A DNA stretch of 37,547 nucleotides from assembly GCA_026400815.1 (NCBI GenBank), contig JAPLOI010000064.1, positions 1 to 37,547 of the forward strand, given 5' to 3'. The notes under the pieces are model-generated. The model made no database searches and was not told the origin of the DNA. It was given only the letters and a program-made list of their open reading frames with translations. Positions within the stretch are counted from its first letter, which is position 1. Every line of letters starts with the position of its first letter. Shown in pieces: positions 19,793 through 27,432 of this stretch. The position numbers and the translations under genes are program-made. Source of the stretch: Alphaproteobacteria bacterium. GTDB taxonomy: Bacteria; Pseudomonadota; Alphaproteobacteria; Acetobacterales; Acetobacteraceae.

Positions 19793-21352
19793 CTACTTCA
19801 GGCCAATCTCCTGGAAGTTGCGCCAGAAGCCGGGGCTGGGCCAGGGCTTGAAGGCAACCTTGCTGGTGCGCCAGGCGATGGTGACCATGGGGCGGTAGGT
19901 GGTGAGGCCGCCCAGCACCTGGTCGTGCTTGATGCGGGCGATCTGCTTGAGCAGGGCCTCGCGCTTCACCGGGTCCATGGTGGTTTGCTGCTGGCGCAGC
20001 AGGGCGTCCATCTCCGGGTTGTCGGTGTAGGAGTAGCTGCCGAGGCCTTTTCCGGCCTGATAGCTGTGCAAATGGCCGAGCCAGGGGGTGCCGGGGTCGC
20101 CGGGCAGGCCGTGCGACCACATCCAGCTGACGATGCCGTCCATCTCCGGCGGGGCGTCGCGGCGGCCGAGGTTGATCCAGGCGCCGTATTCGAGCTGGCG
20201 GATCTGGCAGCGGATGCCGATGGCGGAGAGGTAGGCGTAGGCGGCCTCGCCCATTTCCTTGATGTTCGGCTCGCGCGGGGTGGTGAGGTTGTAGCAGGGC
20301 ACCTCGAAGCCGCGGGGGTGGCCGGCCTCCGCCAGCAGGGCGCGGGCGCGGCGGGGGTCGTAGGGGTAGGGCTTGAGATCCGGGTCGTAGCCCGGGGTGC
20401 CGCGGCCGATTTCGGCGTAGCGCTCGCCCTGGTCGAACAGCACGCGCTTGATGATCGCATCCATGTCGATGGCGTGGGCGGCGGCGCGGCGGACGCGCAC
20501 ATCGTTGAACGGCGAGTTGGGCTGGTGGGTGTTGAAGTTGAGGAACAGGTTGTTGCCGGTGACGGCGGTGAAGGTGCTGGTGTTCTCCAGCTTGGCGAAT
20601 TCGGCGGTGGCGGCCGGCGGCACCGCGTCGATCCAGTCGATGGCGCCGGTTTTGTAGGCGGCGACGCGGGTGAGATCCTCGGGGATGATCTTGATGACGA
20701 GGTTCTTCACGGCAGGGCGGTTCTGCTTGTTCCAGTAGCCCTCATAGGCTTCCAGGCGCAGCTCCTCCTTCACGGTGCGGCTGACGAATTTCCATGGTCC
20801 GGTGCCGACGGGGGCGCGCTGGTATTCCTCCTCGCCCACCTTTTCGATGTGGCGCTTGGGCATGGCCCAGAGGTGGAGGTTGCTGGTGATGAAGGAGCCG
20901 TCGCCTTCCTTGAAGCGCAGGCGGAAGCTGAGGTTGTCGATGACCTCGAAGGCCTCCACGGCGTTGAGCAGGTGGGAGAAGCGGGACAGCTTGGGATCCT
21001 GCTGGCGCTGCATGCCGTATTGGAAATCGGCGGAGGTGACGGGGTCGCCGTTGTGGAAGGTGACGCCGGGGCGGATCTTGACGGTGATGACGGGCTTGCC
21101 GCCTTCCTCCGACAAGGCCCAGGATTCGGCGAGCCAGTTGATCTGCTTCAGATCCGGGTCTGTGCGTACCAGTTGCTCGAACATCTGGCCGAAGAAATAT
21201 TGGTCGACGCCCGCGGAGGAGCGGGTGGGGTCCATGACAGTGGCTTCGGCGCCGAGGCCGACGGTGAGGGTGCCGGATTGGGCCTGGGCCGGGGCGAGCG
21301 GCAGGGCGGCGAGGGATGCGGCGGCAGCGAGGCCGATGATCCACTGCTTCAT
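19793..21352 (-). CDS. Peptide-type ABC transporter substrate-binding protein (SBP_bac_5 family)
   Basis: The product is 519 aa with a Sec signal peptide (M-K-Q-W-I-I-G-L-A-A-A-A-S-L-A-A-L then A-P-A-Q-A-Q, cleavage after A-Q-A). The mature part follows the family pattern: L-T-V-G-L-G-A-E-A-T-V-M-D-P-T, D-P-D-L-K-Q-I-N-W-L-A-E-S-W, I-T-V-K-I-R-P-G-V-T-F-H-N-G-D-P-V-T-S-A-D, and R-R-A-A-A-H-A-I-D-M. No lipobox Cys is present, so it should be a free periplasmic protein. It is first in the operon, 55 bases below a promoter-like sequence (21405-21433). GGAGG precedes the ATG. It supplies substrate to the permease/ATPase genes that follow. Confidence 0.95.
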   Translation of the reverse strand: MKQWIIGLAAAASLAALPLAPAQAQSGTLTVGLGAEATVMDPTRSSAGVDQYFFGQMFEQLVRTDPDLKQINWLAESWALSEEGGKPVITVKIRPGVTFHNGDPVTSADFQYGMQRQQDPKLSRFSHLLNAVEAFEVIDNLSFRLRFKEGDGSFITSNLHLWAMPKRHIEKVGEEEYQRAPVGTGPWKFVSRTVKEELRLEAYEGYWNKQNRPAVKNLVIKIIPEDLTRVAAYKTGAIDWIDAVPPAATAEFAKLENTSTFTAVTGNNLFLNFNTHQPNSPFNDVRVRRAAAHAIDMDAIIKRVLFDQGERYAEIGRGTPGYDPDLKPYPYDPRRARALLAEAGHPRGFEVPCYNLTTPREPNIKEMGEAAYAYLSAIGIRCQIRQLEYGAWINLGRRDAPPEMDGIVSWMWSHGLPGDPGTPWLGHLHSYQAGKGLGSYSYTDNPEMDALLRQQQTTMDPVKREALLKQIARIKHDQVLGGLTTYRPMVTIAWRTSKVAFKPWPSPGFWRNFQEIGLK

Positions 21353-21404
21353 TGGGCTTCCTCCAGTGGCCTGCTCTGCAGATGGGTGCGGCAGGTTTTA
21401 AAAA

Positions 21405-21433
21405 ACTAGACCACCCGTGCCAGACCCTGTCAA
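21405..21433 (-). promoter_or_regulatory. Sigma70-type promoter of the importer/carboxylase operon
   Basis: On the minus strand a perfect -35 TTGACA (21433-21428) and TCTAGT (21410-21405, 4 of 6 to TATAAT) are separated by 17 bases, followed by a short AT tract (TTTTAAAA, 21396-21403). Transcription would start near 21398, about 45 bases before the binding-protein ATG. Seen in sequence only. Confidence 0.6.
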
Positions 21434-21438
21434 CGTCG

Positions 21439-21450
21439 ATTGTCGACAAT
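21439..21450. promoter_or_regulatory. Probable GntR/FadR-type operator palindrome
   Basis: ATTGTCGACAAT is a perfect 12-bp palindrome containing the TTGTNNACAA-like core usual for FadR/GntR-family sites. It lies six bases upstream of the -35 box of the importer operon and ~60 bases before the divergent GntR gene, so one bound regulator could control both directions. Confidence 0.55.
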
Positions 21451-21512
21451 TGGAATGCTTGCATTCGACCCTGGCTCGGGGATAGCAGCCACGCGACGTT
21501 ATTTGGATCGAC

Positions 21513-22289
21513 ATGGACGCCATCCCGCCTACGCCCCCAACCGGTGAGGCGCCGCGCGCGCGGCGGCGGACGAGTGCGCTCACGATTCCGGAGCAGATCG
21601 CCAACCGGCTGGCCGCGGCGATCCTGAACGGGGAGTACCGCGACGGGGAGCGGTTGCGCGAGCAGGACCTGGCGGAAACGCATGGGGTGAGCCGCGGGCC
21701 GGTGCGTGAGGCGCTGCGGGCGCTGGAGCGGTATGGCCTGGCGATCCTGTTACCACGGCGCGGGGCCTATGCGGTGGGTCTTTCATTGGACGTGATTGCC
21801 GAGGCGTTCAATGCACGCGCGGCGCTGGCGGGCATTGCGGCGCGGCAGCTGGCGCGGCGCGAGGCGGCGGTGGCGCGGGCGGTGGTGGAGATGGAGGCGG
21901 CGCTGGCGAGTGCCGCCGAACTGGTGGAGGAACCGGCCGGGGCAACGCATGCGTTCCAGCTGGCGATCCGCGATACGGCGCTGTGCATCTACCGATATTG
22001 CGGGGCCGGGCATATCGAGCGGGCGCTGACGGACCAGGTGGACCGTTCGATCTGGGGGCTGATGTGGCGGGCGCAGCCGCTGGATTTCCAGACGCCGGAG
22101 CGGCGGCGGGAGAGCCTGGCGTTCTGGACCGGTATCCTGGCCGCGCTGCGTGCGCGCGACGAGCACGCGGCGGAGCGGTTGCTGCGCGACGACATCTTCA
22201 ATACGCGCGACCGGGTGCTGGCCTCGCTGGCGGCGCTGCGCGGCGAGGCGGTGGATGCGGCTTTGATGATGCGCGAGGCTTCTGCCTAA
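21513..22289 (+). CDS. GntR/FadR-family transcriptional regulator
   Basis: The product is 258 aa. The N-terminal winged helix (~24-90) has I-P-E-Q-I-A-N-R-L-A-A-A-I-L-N-G-E-Y, G-E-R-L-R-E-Q-D-L-A, G-V-S-R-G-P-V-R-E-A-L-R-A-L-E, and P-R-R-G-A-Y-A-V. The remaining helical part fits an FCD effector domain (A-F-N-A-R-A-A-L-A-G-I-A-A-R), with the usual metal/ligand His pattern less clear than in typical members. It is divergent from the importer/carboxylase operon and shares its promoter region, so local control is likely, with an organic acid or acyl-CoA as effector (inference). No strong ribosome site precedes the ATG. Its stop overlaps the stop of the convergent cyclase gene by four bases. Confidence 0.93.
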   Translation: MDAIPPTPPTGEAPRARRRTSALTIPEQIANRLAAAILNGEYRDGERLREQDLAETHGVSRGPVREALRALERYGLAILLPRRGAYAVGLSLDVIAEAFNARAALAGIAARQLARREAAVARAVVEMEAALASAAELVEEPAGATHAFQLAIRDTALCIYRYCGAGHIERALTDQVDRSIWGLMWRAQPLDFQTPERRRESLAFWTGILAALRARDEHAAERLLRDDIFNTRDRVLASLAALRGEAVDAALMMREASA

Positions 22290-23074
22290 TCGTCGATGAT
22301 CGCCACGGCGCGGGTCCAGCCGGCGCTGCCGCGGTGGACCTTTACGGGGAAGCAGACCACCTGGAAGCCATCGGCTGGGAGCTGATCGAGCTGGCCGAGT
22401 TTTTCGAGGTGGGAGTAGCCGATGTCCCGCCCCGCGCGGTGGCCTTCCCAGATGAGGGCGGCGTTGCCGGTTTCGGCCACGCGGCGGCGGGTGTGGCTGA
22501 AGGGGGCGTCCCACGACCAGGCGTCGGTGCCGACGAGGCGGATGCCTTGTTCCAGCAGCCAGAGCGTGGCCGCCTTGCCCATGCCGCAGCCGCGGTCGAT
22601 GTAGTCTTCCTGGCCGTAGCGGGCGCCGGCGGCGGTGTTGACGACGACGATCTCCAGCGGGCGGAGCGCGTGGCCGATGCGCTTGAGCTCGGCTTCCACG
22701 TCGCCGGGGGTGGCGACGTAGCCATCGGGGAGGTGGCGGAAATCCAGCTTCACGGCGGGCTGGAAGCACCATTCCAGCGGCACCTCGTCGATGCGCCAGG
22801 AGGGCTGGCCGCCGGGGACGAGGCGTTCGTTCATGCGCGAGAAATAGTGGTAGGGAGCATCCAGATGGGTGCCGTTATGGGTGGAGATCTGGACGTTCTC
22901 GACGGCGGCGTATTCGCCCTCCGGCAGCTGGTCGACGCGGACGCCCATGTAGTCCGCCATGCGTGGGGCGGACATGCGGTGGTCCACGTAGTCGATCCTG
23001 GGCAGCATGTTCGGCGGGTCCGACGCGATGCCGGCCTGGAGCGGCACGGAGATATCGATCAGGCGGCGGGGCAT
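22286..23074 (-). CDS. Cyclase-family metal hydrolase (kynurenine formamidase-like)
   Basis: The product is 262 aa. It starts R-L-I-D-I-S-V-P-L-Q-A-G-I, typical of the PF04199 cyclase family. It keeps the metal-binding motif S-T-H-N-G-T-H-L-D-A-P-Y-H-Y (H-x-G-T-H-x-D-x-P-x-H). Further family marks are V-V-N-T-A-A-G, G-I-R-L-V-G-T-D-A-W-S-W-D and the final F-P-V-K-V-H-R-G-S-A-G-W-T-R-A-V-A. Members open or close amide/lactone bonds (formylkynurenine, isatin, or unknown cyclic amides). Longer inserts than bacterial KynB and the lack of kyn neighbours make a different substrate likely. It is convergent with the GntR gene and divergent from the spermidine-synthase-like gene, with only a 44-base gap there. 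Confidence 0.88.
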   Translation of the reverse strand: MPRRLIDISVPLQAGIASDPPNMLPRIDYVDHRMSAPRMADYMGVRVDQLPEGEYAAVENVQISTHNGTHLDAPYHYFSRMNERLVPGGQPSWRIDEVPLEWCFQPAVKLDFRHLPDGYVATPGDVEAELKRIGHALRPLEIVVVNTAAGARYGQEDYIDRGCGMGKAATLWLLEQGIRLVGTDAWSWDAPFSHTRRRVAETGNAALIWEGHRAGRDIGYSHLEKLGQLDQLPADGFQVVCFPVKVHRGSAGWTRAVAIIDD

Positions 23075-23118
23075 GGCGGGTCCTCCGGCGTGTTGTTCTG
23101 GGAAGGGTAGGGCGGGGC

Positions 23119-24537
23119 GTGGCGGAAAGGCAAAACGGCGGACTTTCTCGCGTGGCGGCGGGGCTGGCGGCGTTCGCGGCGGGCTGGGTGGTGATGAGCC
23201 TGCAGCTGCTGGGCGGGCGGCTGATGGCGCCTTCGTTCGGGCAGACGATCCATCAATGGGGCGCGCTGATCGGGGCGACGATGGCGGCGATGACGCTGGG
23301 ATACTGGCTGGCCGGGCGGATGGGTGGGCGGGCCTTGCCGGAGTTGCTGGCGCTGGGGGCGCTGTGGGCGGGGGTGACGCCGTGGCTGGGGCGTGCCGTG
23401 TGCGCCTGGGCGGAGGGATGGCTGGGGCCGGTTGCGGGGAGCTTGGTGGCGGCCTTCGTGTTGATGGGGCCGCCAGGGTTTGCGTTGGCGGCGGTTTCCC
23501 CGTTGTGCGTGGCGTTGCTGGCGCGGGGTGGGTCGGTGGTTGGGGCTTCCGGGCTGGTTTCGGCGCTGGGGGCGCTGGGGAGCATCGGGGGCACGTTCTA
23601 TGGCGCGTTCCTGGCGATCCCGTGGCTGGGGCTGGCCGGGGGGTATGCCAGTGCCGCTGTGCTCGCGGCCGGGGCGGCGATGCTGGCGGGGTTGGCGTGG
23701 CGTGGGGCGGCGCTGATGCTGCTGCCGCTGGTGCCGGCCTTCATGGCGCAGCGTGATTTTGCCGCGGGGTTCCTGGAGCTTCGGGAGACGCCGTACAACA
23801 CCATCATGGTCTCCGACACCGGCGAGGGGTTGGTGCTGGCGCTGAACTCGCCTTCGGTGATGCAGAGCCTGCGGCGGCATGATGGGGGGCCGACGGGCTA
23901 TTACTGGGATGTGCTGGCGGCGGTGCCGGCGTTGGCGCGGGGGGATTCTGCGCTGTTCCTGGGCGTGGCGGGCGGGACGGCGGTGGAGGCGACGCTGCGG
24001 GCCTGGCCCGGCCTGCGGGCGGTGGGGGTGGAGATTGACCCCGCGGTGATCGAGGTGGCGCGGCGGCGCTTTGGGCTTGCGATCCCGGTGGTGGCGGCGG
24101 ATGCGCGGCGCTTCGTGGCGGAGCCCGGTGCGCGGTTCGATGTGATTGTGATTGATCTGTACGCCACGGGGCATATTCCGGCGCATGTGGCGACGCGGGA
24201 GTTCTATGCCGCGGTGGCGGGGCGGCTGGCGCCTGGCGGGGTGGTGGCGTTGAACGTGTATGGGGCAGGCGATCCGGCGGCGATCGTGGGGCCGGTGGCG
24301 GCGACGCTGGGGGCGGTGTTCCCGAGCGTGCTGGCGGCCGATGCCGGGGGCGGGAACGTGATCCTGCTGGCCTGGGCGGAGGCGATGGAGTTGGCGACGG
24401 CGCGCAGCCTGCTGGTGGCGGCGCCGGAGCTGGCGGAGAAACTGGCCGTGCCGGATCCGGGGTGGGAGAAGGTGGTGTTGACGGATGATCGCTCCGACCT
24501 TGAGTTGCGGGCGGCTCGGGCTTTGGCAAGGAAGTAG
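23119..24537 (+). CDS. Membrane-anchored spermidine-synthase-like protein (TM domain + methyltransferase-fold domain)
   Basis: The product is 472 aa if started at GTG 23119, preceded by a G-rich AGGG stretch; the first in-frame ATG is about 24 codons later. The N-terminal ~210 residues hold at least six hydrophobic helices (L-A-A-F-A-A-G-W-V-V-M-S-L-Q-L-L-G-G-R, M-T-L-G-Y-W-L-A-G-R). They match the membrane part fused to spermidine synthases in many bacteria. The C-terminal part has the Rossmann-like fold: L-F-L-G-V-A-G-G-T-A-V, V-G-V-E-I-D-P-A-V-I-E-V-A-R-R, V-V-A-A-D-A-R-R-F and D-V-I-V-I-D-L-Y. It may be an aminopropyltransferase-fold enzyme with another function, since no polyamine genes are near. 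High confidence on fold, low on substrate. Confidence 0.85.
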   Translation: MAERQNGGLSRVAAGLAAFAAGWVVMSLQLLGGRLMAPSFGQTIHQWGALIGATMAAMTLGYWLAGRMGGRALPELLALGALWAGVTPWLGRAVCAWAEGWLGPVAGSLVAAFVLMGPPGFALAAVSPLCVALLARGGSVVGASGLVSALGALGSIGGTFYGAFLAIPWLGLAGGYASAAVLAAGAAMLAGLAWRGAALMLLPLVPAFMAQRDFAAGFLELRETPYNTIMVSDTGEGLVLALNSPSVMQSLRRHDGGPTGYYWDVLAAVPALARGDSALFLGVAGGTAVEATLRAWPGLRAVGVEIDPAVIEVARRRFGLAIPVVAADARRFVAEPGARFDVIVIDLYATGHIPAHVATREFYAAVAGRLAPGGVVALNVYGAGDPAAIVGPVAATLGAVFPSVLAADAGGGNVILLAWAEAMELATARSLLVAAPELAEKLAVPDPGWEKVVLTDDRSDLELRAARALARK

Positions 24538-24574
24538 TTCTTTTTTGAAAAAAAGAACCAAAAAACTTTTGTTC
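24537..24574. repeat. A/T-rich hairpin repeat (38 bp, identical to 30552-30589 inverted)
   Basis: The 38 bases beginning GTTCTTTTTTG and ending CTTTTGTTC are an exact reverse-complement copy of 30552-30589. They contain GTTCTTTTTT/AAAAAAGAAC and CAAAA/TTTTG stems. The copy begins at the last base of the stop codon of the preceding plus-strand gene and is followed by a GC hairpin, as in the other copy. Confidence 0.75.
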
Positions 24575-24576
24575 GT

Positions 24577-24612
24577 TTGCGCCCGGGTCTCCATGGGGAG
24601 GCCCGGGCGCAA
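24577..24612 (-). terminator. GC hairpin plus T-run terminator for the M28-like gene
   Basis: The 11-bp stem TTGCGCCCGGG (24577-24587) pairs with 24602-24612. The 14-base loop has an inner CTCC/GGAG stem. Reading on the minus strand, the hairpin is followed by GAACAAAAGTTTTTT, an intrinsic-terminator layout for the gene ending at 24659. Confidence 0.7.
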
Positions 24613-24619
24613 TTCATGG

Positions 24620-24658
24620 AAGTCTTTTTGCTTCTTTTTCTTCAGAAAAAGAAGAGTC
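24620..24658. terminator. A/T-rich hairpin element at a convergent junction (copy 2)
   Basis: These 39 bases are identical to 9017-9055 (stem CTTCTTTTT/AAAAAGAAG). The element abuts the stop codon of the minus-strand M28-like gene. With the two elements above it makes a composite bidirectional terminator between the spermidine-synthase-like and M28-like genes. Confidence 0.65.
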
Positions 24659-25894
24659 TTACTTGCTTAAGGCTGCGACCGCCGCCGCGCTCCCTGCCGC
24701 GATACGTGCGATGGCTTCCACGTCCACGGAATCCGGAAACCGATCCTGCGGCAGGTGGAACAGGCGGTTGGTGCCCATCAGGGTGAGGTAGTGGCCGCCG
24801 GCCTTGTGGATGTCGCGGGTTTCGCCGTTGGGGACGAAGGTTTTCTCGGCGAGGCGATTGGCGGGGAAGCGGGCGGTGGTGAGCTCGGCCTGGAACAGGG
24901 TGCGCAGGTCATCGGCGTTGGAGAGGATGTGCAGTTCGCCGCCGGCCGAGCCGATATTGGCGCCGTAGTGGATCCAGGAGGCACCGCCGGGCTGGTCCCA
25001 GCCCGGCCTGCGGGCAAGGAAGTCATCGAGGCCGATATGGCCGATCTCGTGGCCGGAATTGGCGGTGAGGATCACGTCGCGGCCCGGCGGGGCGGCGATG
25101 AGGGCGCGCAGGGCTTCCAGCCAGCAGACCAGGCCGCCGCCGCGTTCGGCGGTGGATTGGTACCAGGAGGAGCGCGGGGTCATGACCACGAGCTTGGGGC
25201 GGGTGCGGTTGCGGCCCGGGAGGGTGACGACGACGTTGCGGGCCTGGGTGCGGGTGCGGCGGGTGCGGAGGACGACGCGGAGCGCGGCACCGCGGCGGAC
25301 GGCATCGAGGATGCGTGGGCCGGCGGCGCTGGAGACCTGCAGGATCGGCGGGCCGTAGGGCGCCTTGAAGGATTCGGCGTTGAGCAAAGCGAGGCCGGGG
25401 GCGGCGCCCTTGGTGATGACGACCAGCGCCTTGCTGCGGGATTCGCGGCGGAAGCGGGCGAAATCGGGGCTGTAGACGGCGGTGGGGGCCAGTTCCATCA
25501 CGTGGATATCGGCCTGGGAGGGTTCGGCGAGGTTGTTGCCGGTGCTGGCGAGCGCCATCACGCGGCCGTCGGGCGTGTCGGGCGCGTCCTGCATTGGTTC
25601 GCCGGGGATGCGTTCGCCTTCGATCTCCAGGAAGGCGGCGTCGGTATCCACGCGATCGAGCGCGAAGGATTCGAAGCTGGGGGTGGCGCCGAGGGCGCGG
25701 GCTTCGGCGGCCAGCCAGTCTGCGCCCTGTTCGTCGCCCGGGGTGGCGGTGCGGTGGTTGCCGTGGCTGTCCCAGGCGCGCAGCCAGGTGGTGGTGCGCA
25801 GAACTTCGGCCGAGGTGGCCTGCATGCCGGCGGTCAGCATGGCGCCGCCGCCGAGCAGTAGGGCGCGGCGCTGCAGGCGTGGGTGTGGCCGCAT
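24659..25894 (-). CDS. Secreted M28-peptidase-like protein with unusual active-site residues
   Basis: The product is 411 aa from an ATG with AGGG upstream; a longer frame adds 13 residues. The N-terminus Q-R-R-A-L-L-L-G-G-G-A-M-L-T-A-G with an arginine pair suggests a Tat-type signal. The middle part resembles a PA domain insert (A-L-V-V-I-T-K-G-A-A-P-G-L-A). The C-terminal half has the M28 aminopeptidase outline (V-V-V-T-L-P-G ... L-V-V-M-T-P ... L-E-A-L-R-A-L). The usual zinc ligands (H-x-D, D-D, E-E) are replaced: M-T-P-R-S-S-W stands where G-A-H-x-D-S is expected and E-R-G-G-G where a DDN-type motif is expected. A segment S-G-H-E-I-G-H-I-G stands where E-E is expected and gives an HExxH motif. 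It may be inactive or a changed metallo-hydrolase. Confidence 0.7.
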   Translation of the reverse strand: MRPHPRLQRRALLLGGGAMLTAGMQATSAEVLRTTTWLRAWDSHGNHRTATPGDEQGADWLAAEARALGATPSFESFALDRVDTDAAFLEIEGERIPGEPMQDAPDTPDGRVMALASTGNNLAEPSQADIHVMELAPTAVYSPDFARFRRESRSKALVVITKGAAPGLALLNAESFKAPYGPPILQVSSAAGPRILDAVRRGAALRVVLRTRRTRTQARNVVVTLPGRNRTRPKLVVMTPRSSWYQSTAERGGGLVCWLEALRALIAAPPGRDVILTANSGHEIGHIGLDDFLARRPGWDQPGGASWIHYGANIGSAGGELHILSNADDLRTLFQAELTTARFPANRLAEKTFVPNGETRDIHKAGGHYLTLMGTNRLFHLPQDRFPDSVDVEAIARIAAGSAAAVAALSK

Positions 25895-25951
25895 CGGTTC
25901 ATCCCTGTCGTTTCCACAAGGCTTGGTCCCCAAGGCTGGCCGGCATCCCGG

Positions 25952-26512
25952 TCAGCTTTCCAGTTCGCTGTCCCAGTATAGGTAGTCGCGCCAGCTTTCG
26001 TGGAGAAAGTTCGGGGGGAAGGCGCGGCCGTTTTCCTGCAGCTCCCAGGTGGAAGGCTGGCGCGGGGTGATGTGCGGGTGCATGTGGCATTCGCGCGGCA
26101 GGCGGCTGCCCTTGCGCAGGTTGCAGGGGCCGCAGGCGGTGACGACGTTTTCCCAGGTGGTGCGGCCGCCGCGGCTGCGGGGGATGACGTGGTCGAAGGT
26201 GAGGTCTGGGGCCGGCGCGCGCTCGTTGCAGTATTGGCAGGCGAAGGCGTCTCGCAGGAAGACGTTGAAGCGGGTGAAGGCGGGGCGGCGGGCGGTGGCG
26301 ATGTAGTCCTTCAGCGCGATCACGCTGGGCAGGCGGATGGTGAGGGAGGGGGAGCGGACCTCGGTTTCGTATTCCGAGAGCACGGAGACCCGATCGAGGA
26401 AGACGGCTTTCACTGCGTCCTGCCAGGACCACAGGGACAACGGGAAGTAGGACAGCGGACGGAAGTCCGCATTCAGGACCAGAGCCGGAAAATGGCTGCC
26501 GCCGTCAGGCAA
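25952..26512 (-). CDS. HNH endonuclease family protein
   Basis: The product is 186 aa, started at TTG (26512) with AGGGGGTGA just upstream; no in-frame ATG precedes the conserved start A-L-V-L-N-A-D-F-R-P-L-S-Y-F-P-L-S-L-W. The HNH core shows zinc Cys pairs C-Q-Y-C and C-G-P-C, catalytic F-D-H-V-I-P-R-S-R-G-G, and W-E-N-V-V-T-A-C. This short, widely conserved alphaproteobacterial HNH group has no established role and is not tied to restriction or phage genes here. It probably uses its own promoter or follows the esterase gene, with a 141-base gap. Confidence 0.9.
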   Translation of the reverse strand: MPDGGSHFPALVLNADFRPLSYFPLSLWSWQDAVKAVFLDRVSVLSEYETEVRSPSLTIRLPSVIALKDYIATARRPAFTRFNVFLRDAFACQYCNERAPAPDLTFDHVIPRSRGGRTTWENVVTACGPCNLRKGSRLPRECHMHPHITPRQPSTWELQENGRAFPPNFLHESWRDYLYWDSELES

Positions 26513-26583
26513 GGGTCACCCCCTGGGTAGCGCACCGGCGGCGACCGGGTGTTCGTTCGAATCGCCGCGTTGCGAGCGTTGCC

Positions 26584-26644
26584 GAAACCTGACTGATCTT
26601 CGCACCGGGACTGGGGGTGGGCAACAGCCCCGGACGAAGGTTTC
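26584..26644 (-). other. Strong intergenic RNA hairpin between the esterase and HNH genes
   Basis: On the minus strand CTTCG pairs with CGAAG (26639-26635 and 26602-26598), and CCGGGGCTG pairs with CAGTCCCGG through one G-U pair, closing an 11-base loop. Outer GAAAC/GTTTC can add a stem with a bulge. The G-U pair exists only on the minus strand; on the plus strand it would be an A-C mismatch, so the RNA is probably the minus transcript. It begins 10 bases after the esterase stop and lacks a T-run. It could be a 3'-end stabiliser or a leader of the HNH gene. Confidence 0.4.
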
Positions 26645-26653
26645 ACCGGCGTG

Positions 26654-27319
26654 TCATGCTTCGTGTTCGGCTGGGGCAAAGATGCGTTGCAGGAACAGGG
26701 CGCCGGCAGAGAGGCCGGCATCGTCGAGGCCGTGGCCGAGGCGCGGGCAGTAGAGGGCGGTGACGCCGAAGCCGGCCGATTCCAGGGCGGATTGCGCGGC
26801 GCGGGAGCGGGTGACGGGCACCACTTCGTCGTCCTCGCCATGGACCAGCAGGATCGGCGGACGGGCGGTGGTGTCGGCCAGGCGCTCGGGCGCGAGGAGG
26901 GCGCCGGAGAAGGCGAGGACGCCGCGTGGGGGGATTGGGCGGCGCAGGCCGGTATGGAGCGCGGTCATGGCGCCCTGGCTGAAACCCATCAGTGCGTAGG
27001 CATCGGGCGGGAGGCTGAGGCGGGCCAGTTCCGCATCGATGAAGGCATCCAGCGCATCGCGTGCGGTGGCGGCACCCGCGGCGAGGCGGGCGGGGGTGCG
27101 ATCCGCCACCGAGAACCATTGGCGGCCGTAGGGGCCCATGTCGCAGGCCTCCGGCGCATCCGGGGCGGCGAAGGCGGCATGCGGTAGGGTGCGGCCCCAA
27201 AGTGGGGCGAGGTCGATGAGGTCGTGGCCATCGGCACCGAGGCCGTGGCAGAGCACGACGAGCTGGCGGGCGGGGCCGGGTTCGGCGGGGCCCCAGCGGG
27301 GGCCGTCGATCGGGGCCAT
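26654..27319 (-). CDS. Alpha/beta hydrolase of the carboxylesterase/phospholipase (acyl-protein thioesterase-like) family
   Basis: The product is 221 aa from the ATG with AGGAG nine bases upstream; 13 extra residues in the open frame are rejected. It follows the short esterase fold: V-V-L-C-H-G-L-G-A-D-G-H-D-L (oxyanion), nucleophile M-G-F-S-Q-G-A-M-T-A, acid L-V-H-G-E-D-D-E-V-V-P and catalytic His in R-L-G-H-G-L-D-D. This motif set is that of the abhydrolase_2 carboxylesterases with broad acyl-ester substrates. No signal peptide, so cytoplasmic. It is divergent from the beta-helix gene. Confidence 0.93.
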   Translation of the reverse strand: MAPIDGPRWGPAEPGPARQLVVLCHGLGADGHDLIDLAPLWGRTLPHAAFAAPDAPEACDMGPYGRQWFSVADRTPARLAAGAATARDALDAFIDAELARLSLPPDAYALMGFSQGAMTALHTGLRRPIPPRGVLAFSGALLAPERLADTTARPPILLVHGEDDEVVPVTRSRAAQSALESAGFGVTALYCPRLGHGLDDAGLSAGALFLQRIFAPAEHEA

Positions 27320-27432
27320 CGGGCAACTCCTGGCAGTGGTGGTGCGGCAAGGTAGCATGATGGGGCGGGGGTTTGCCTTCTCCGGGATGGATCGGCGTGG
27401 TACTGTTGCGTGAACGCAGCGCGTGGGTCCCC

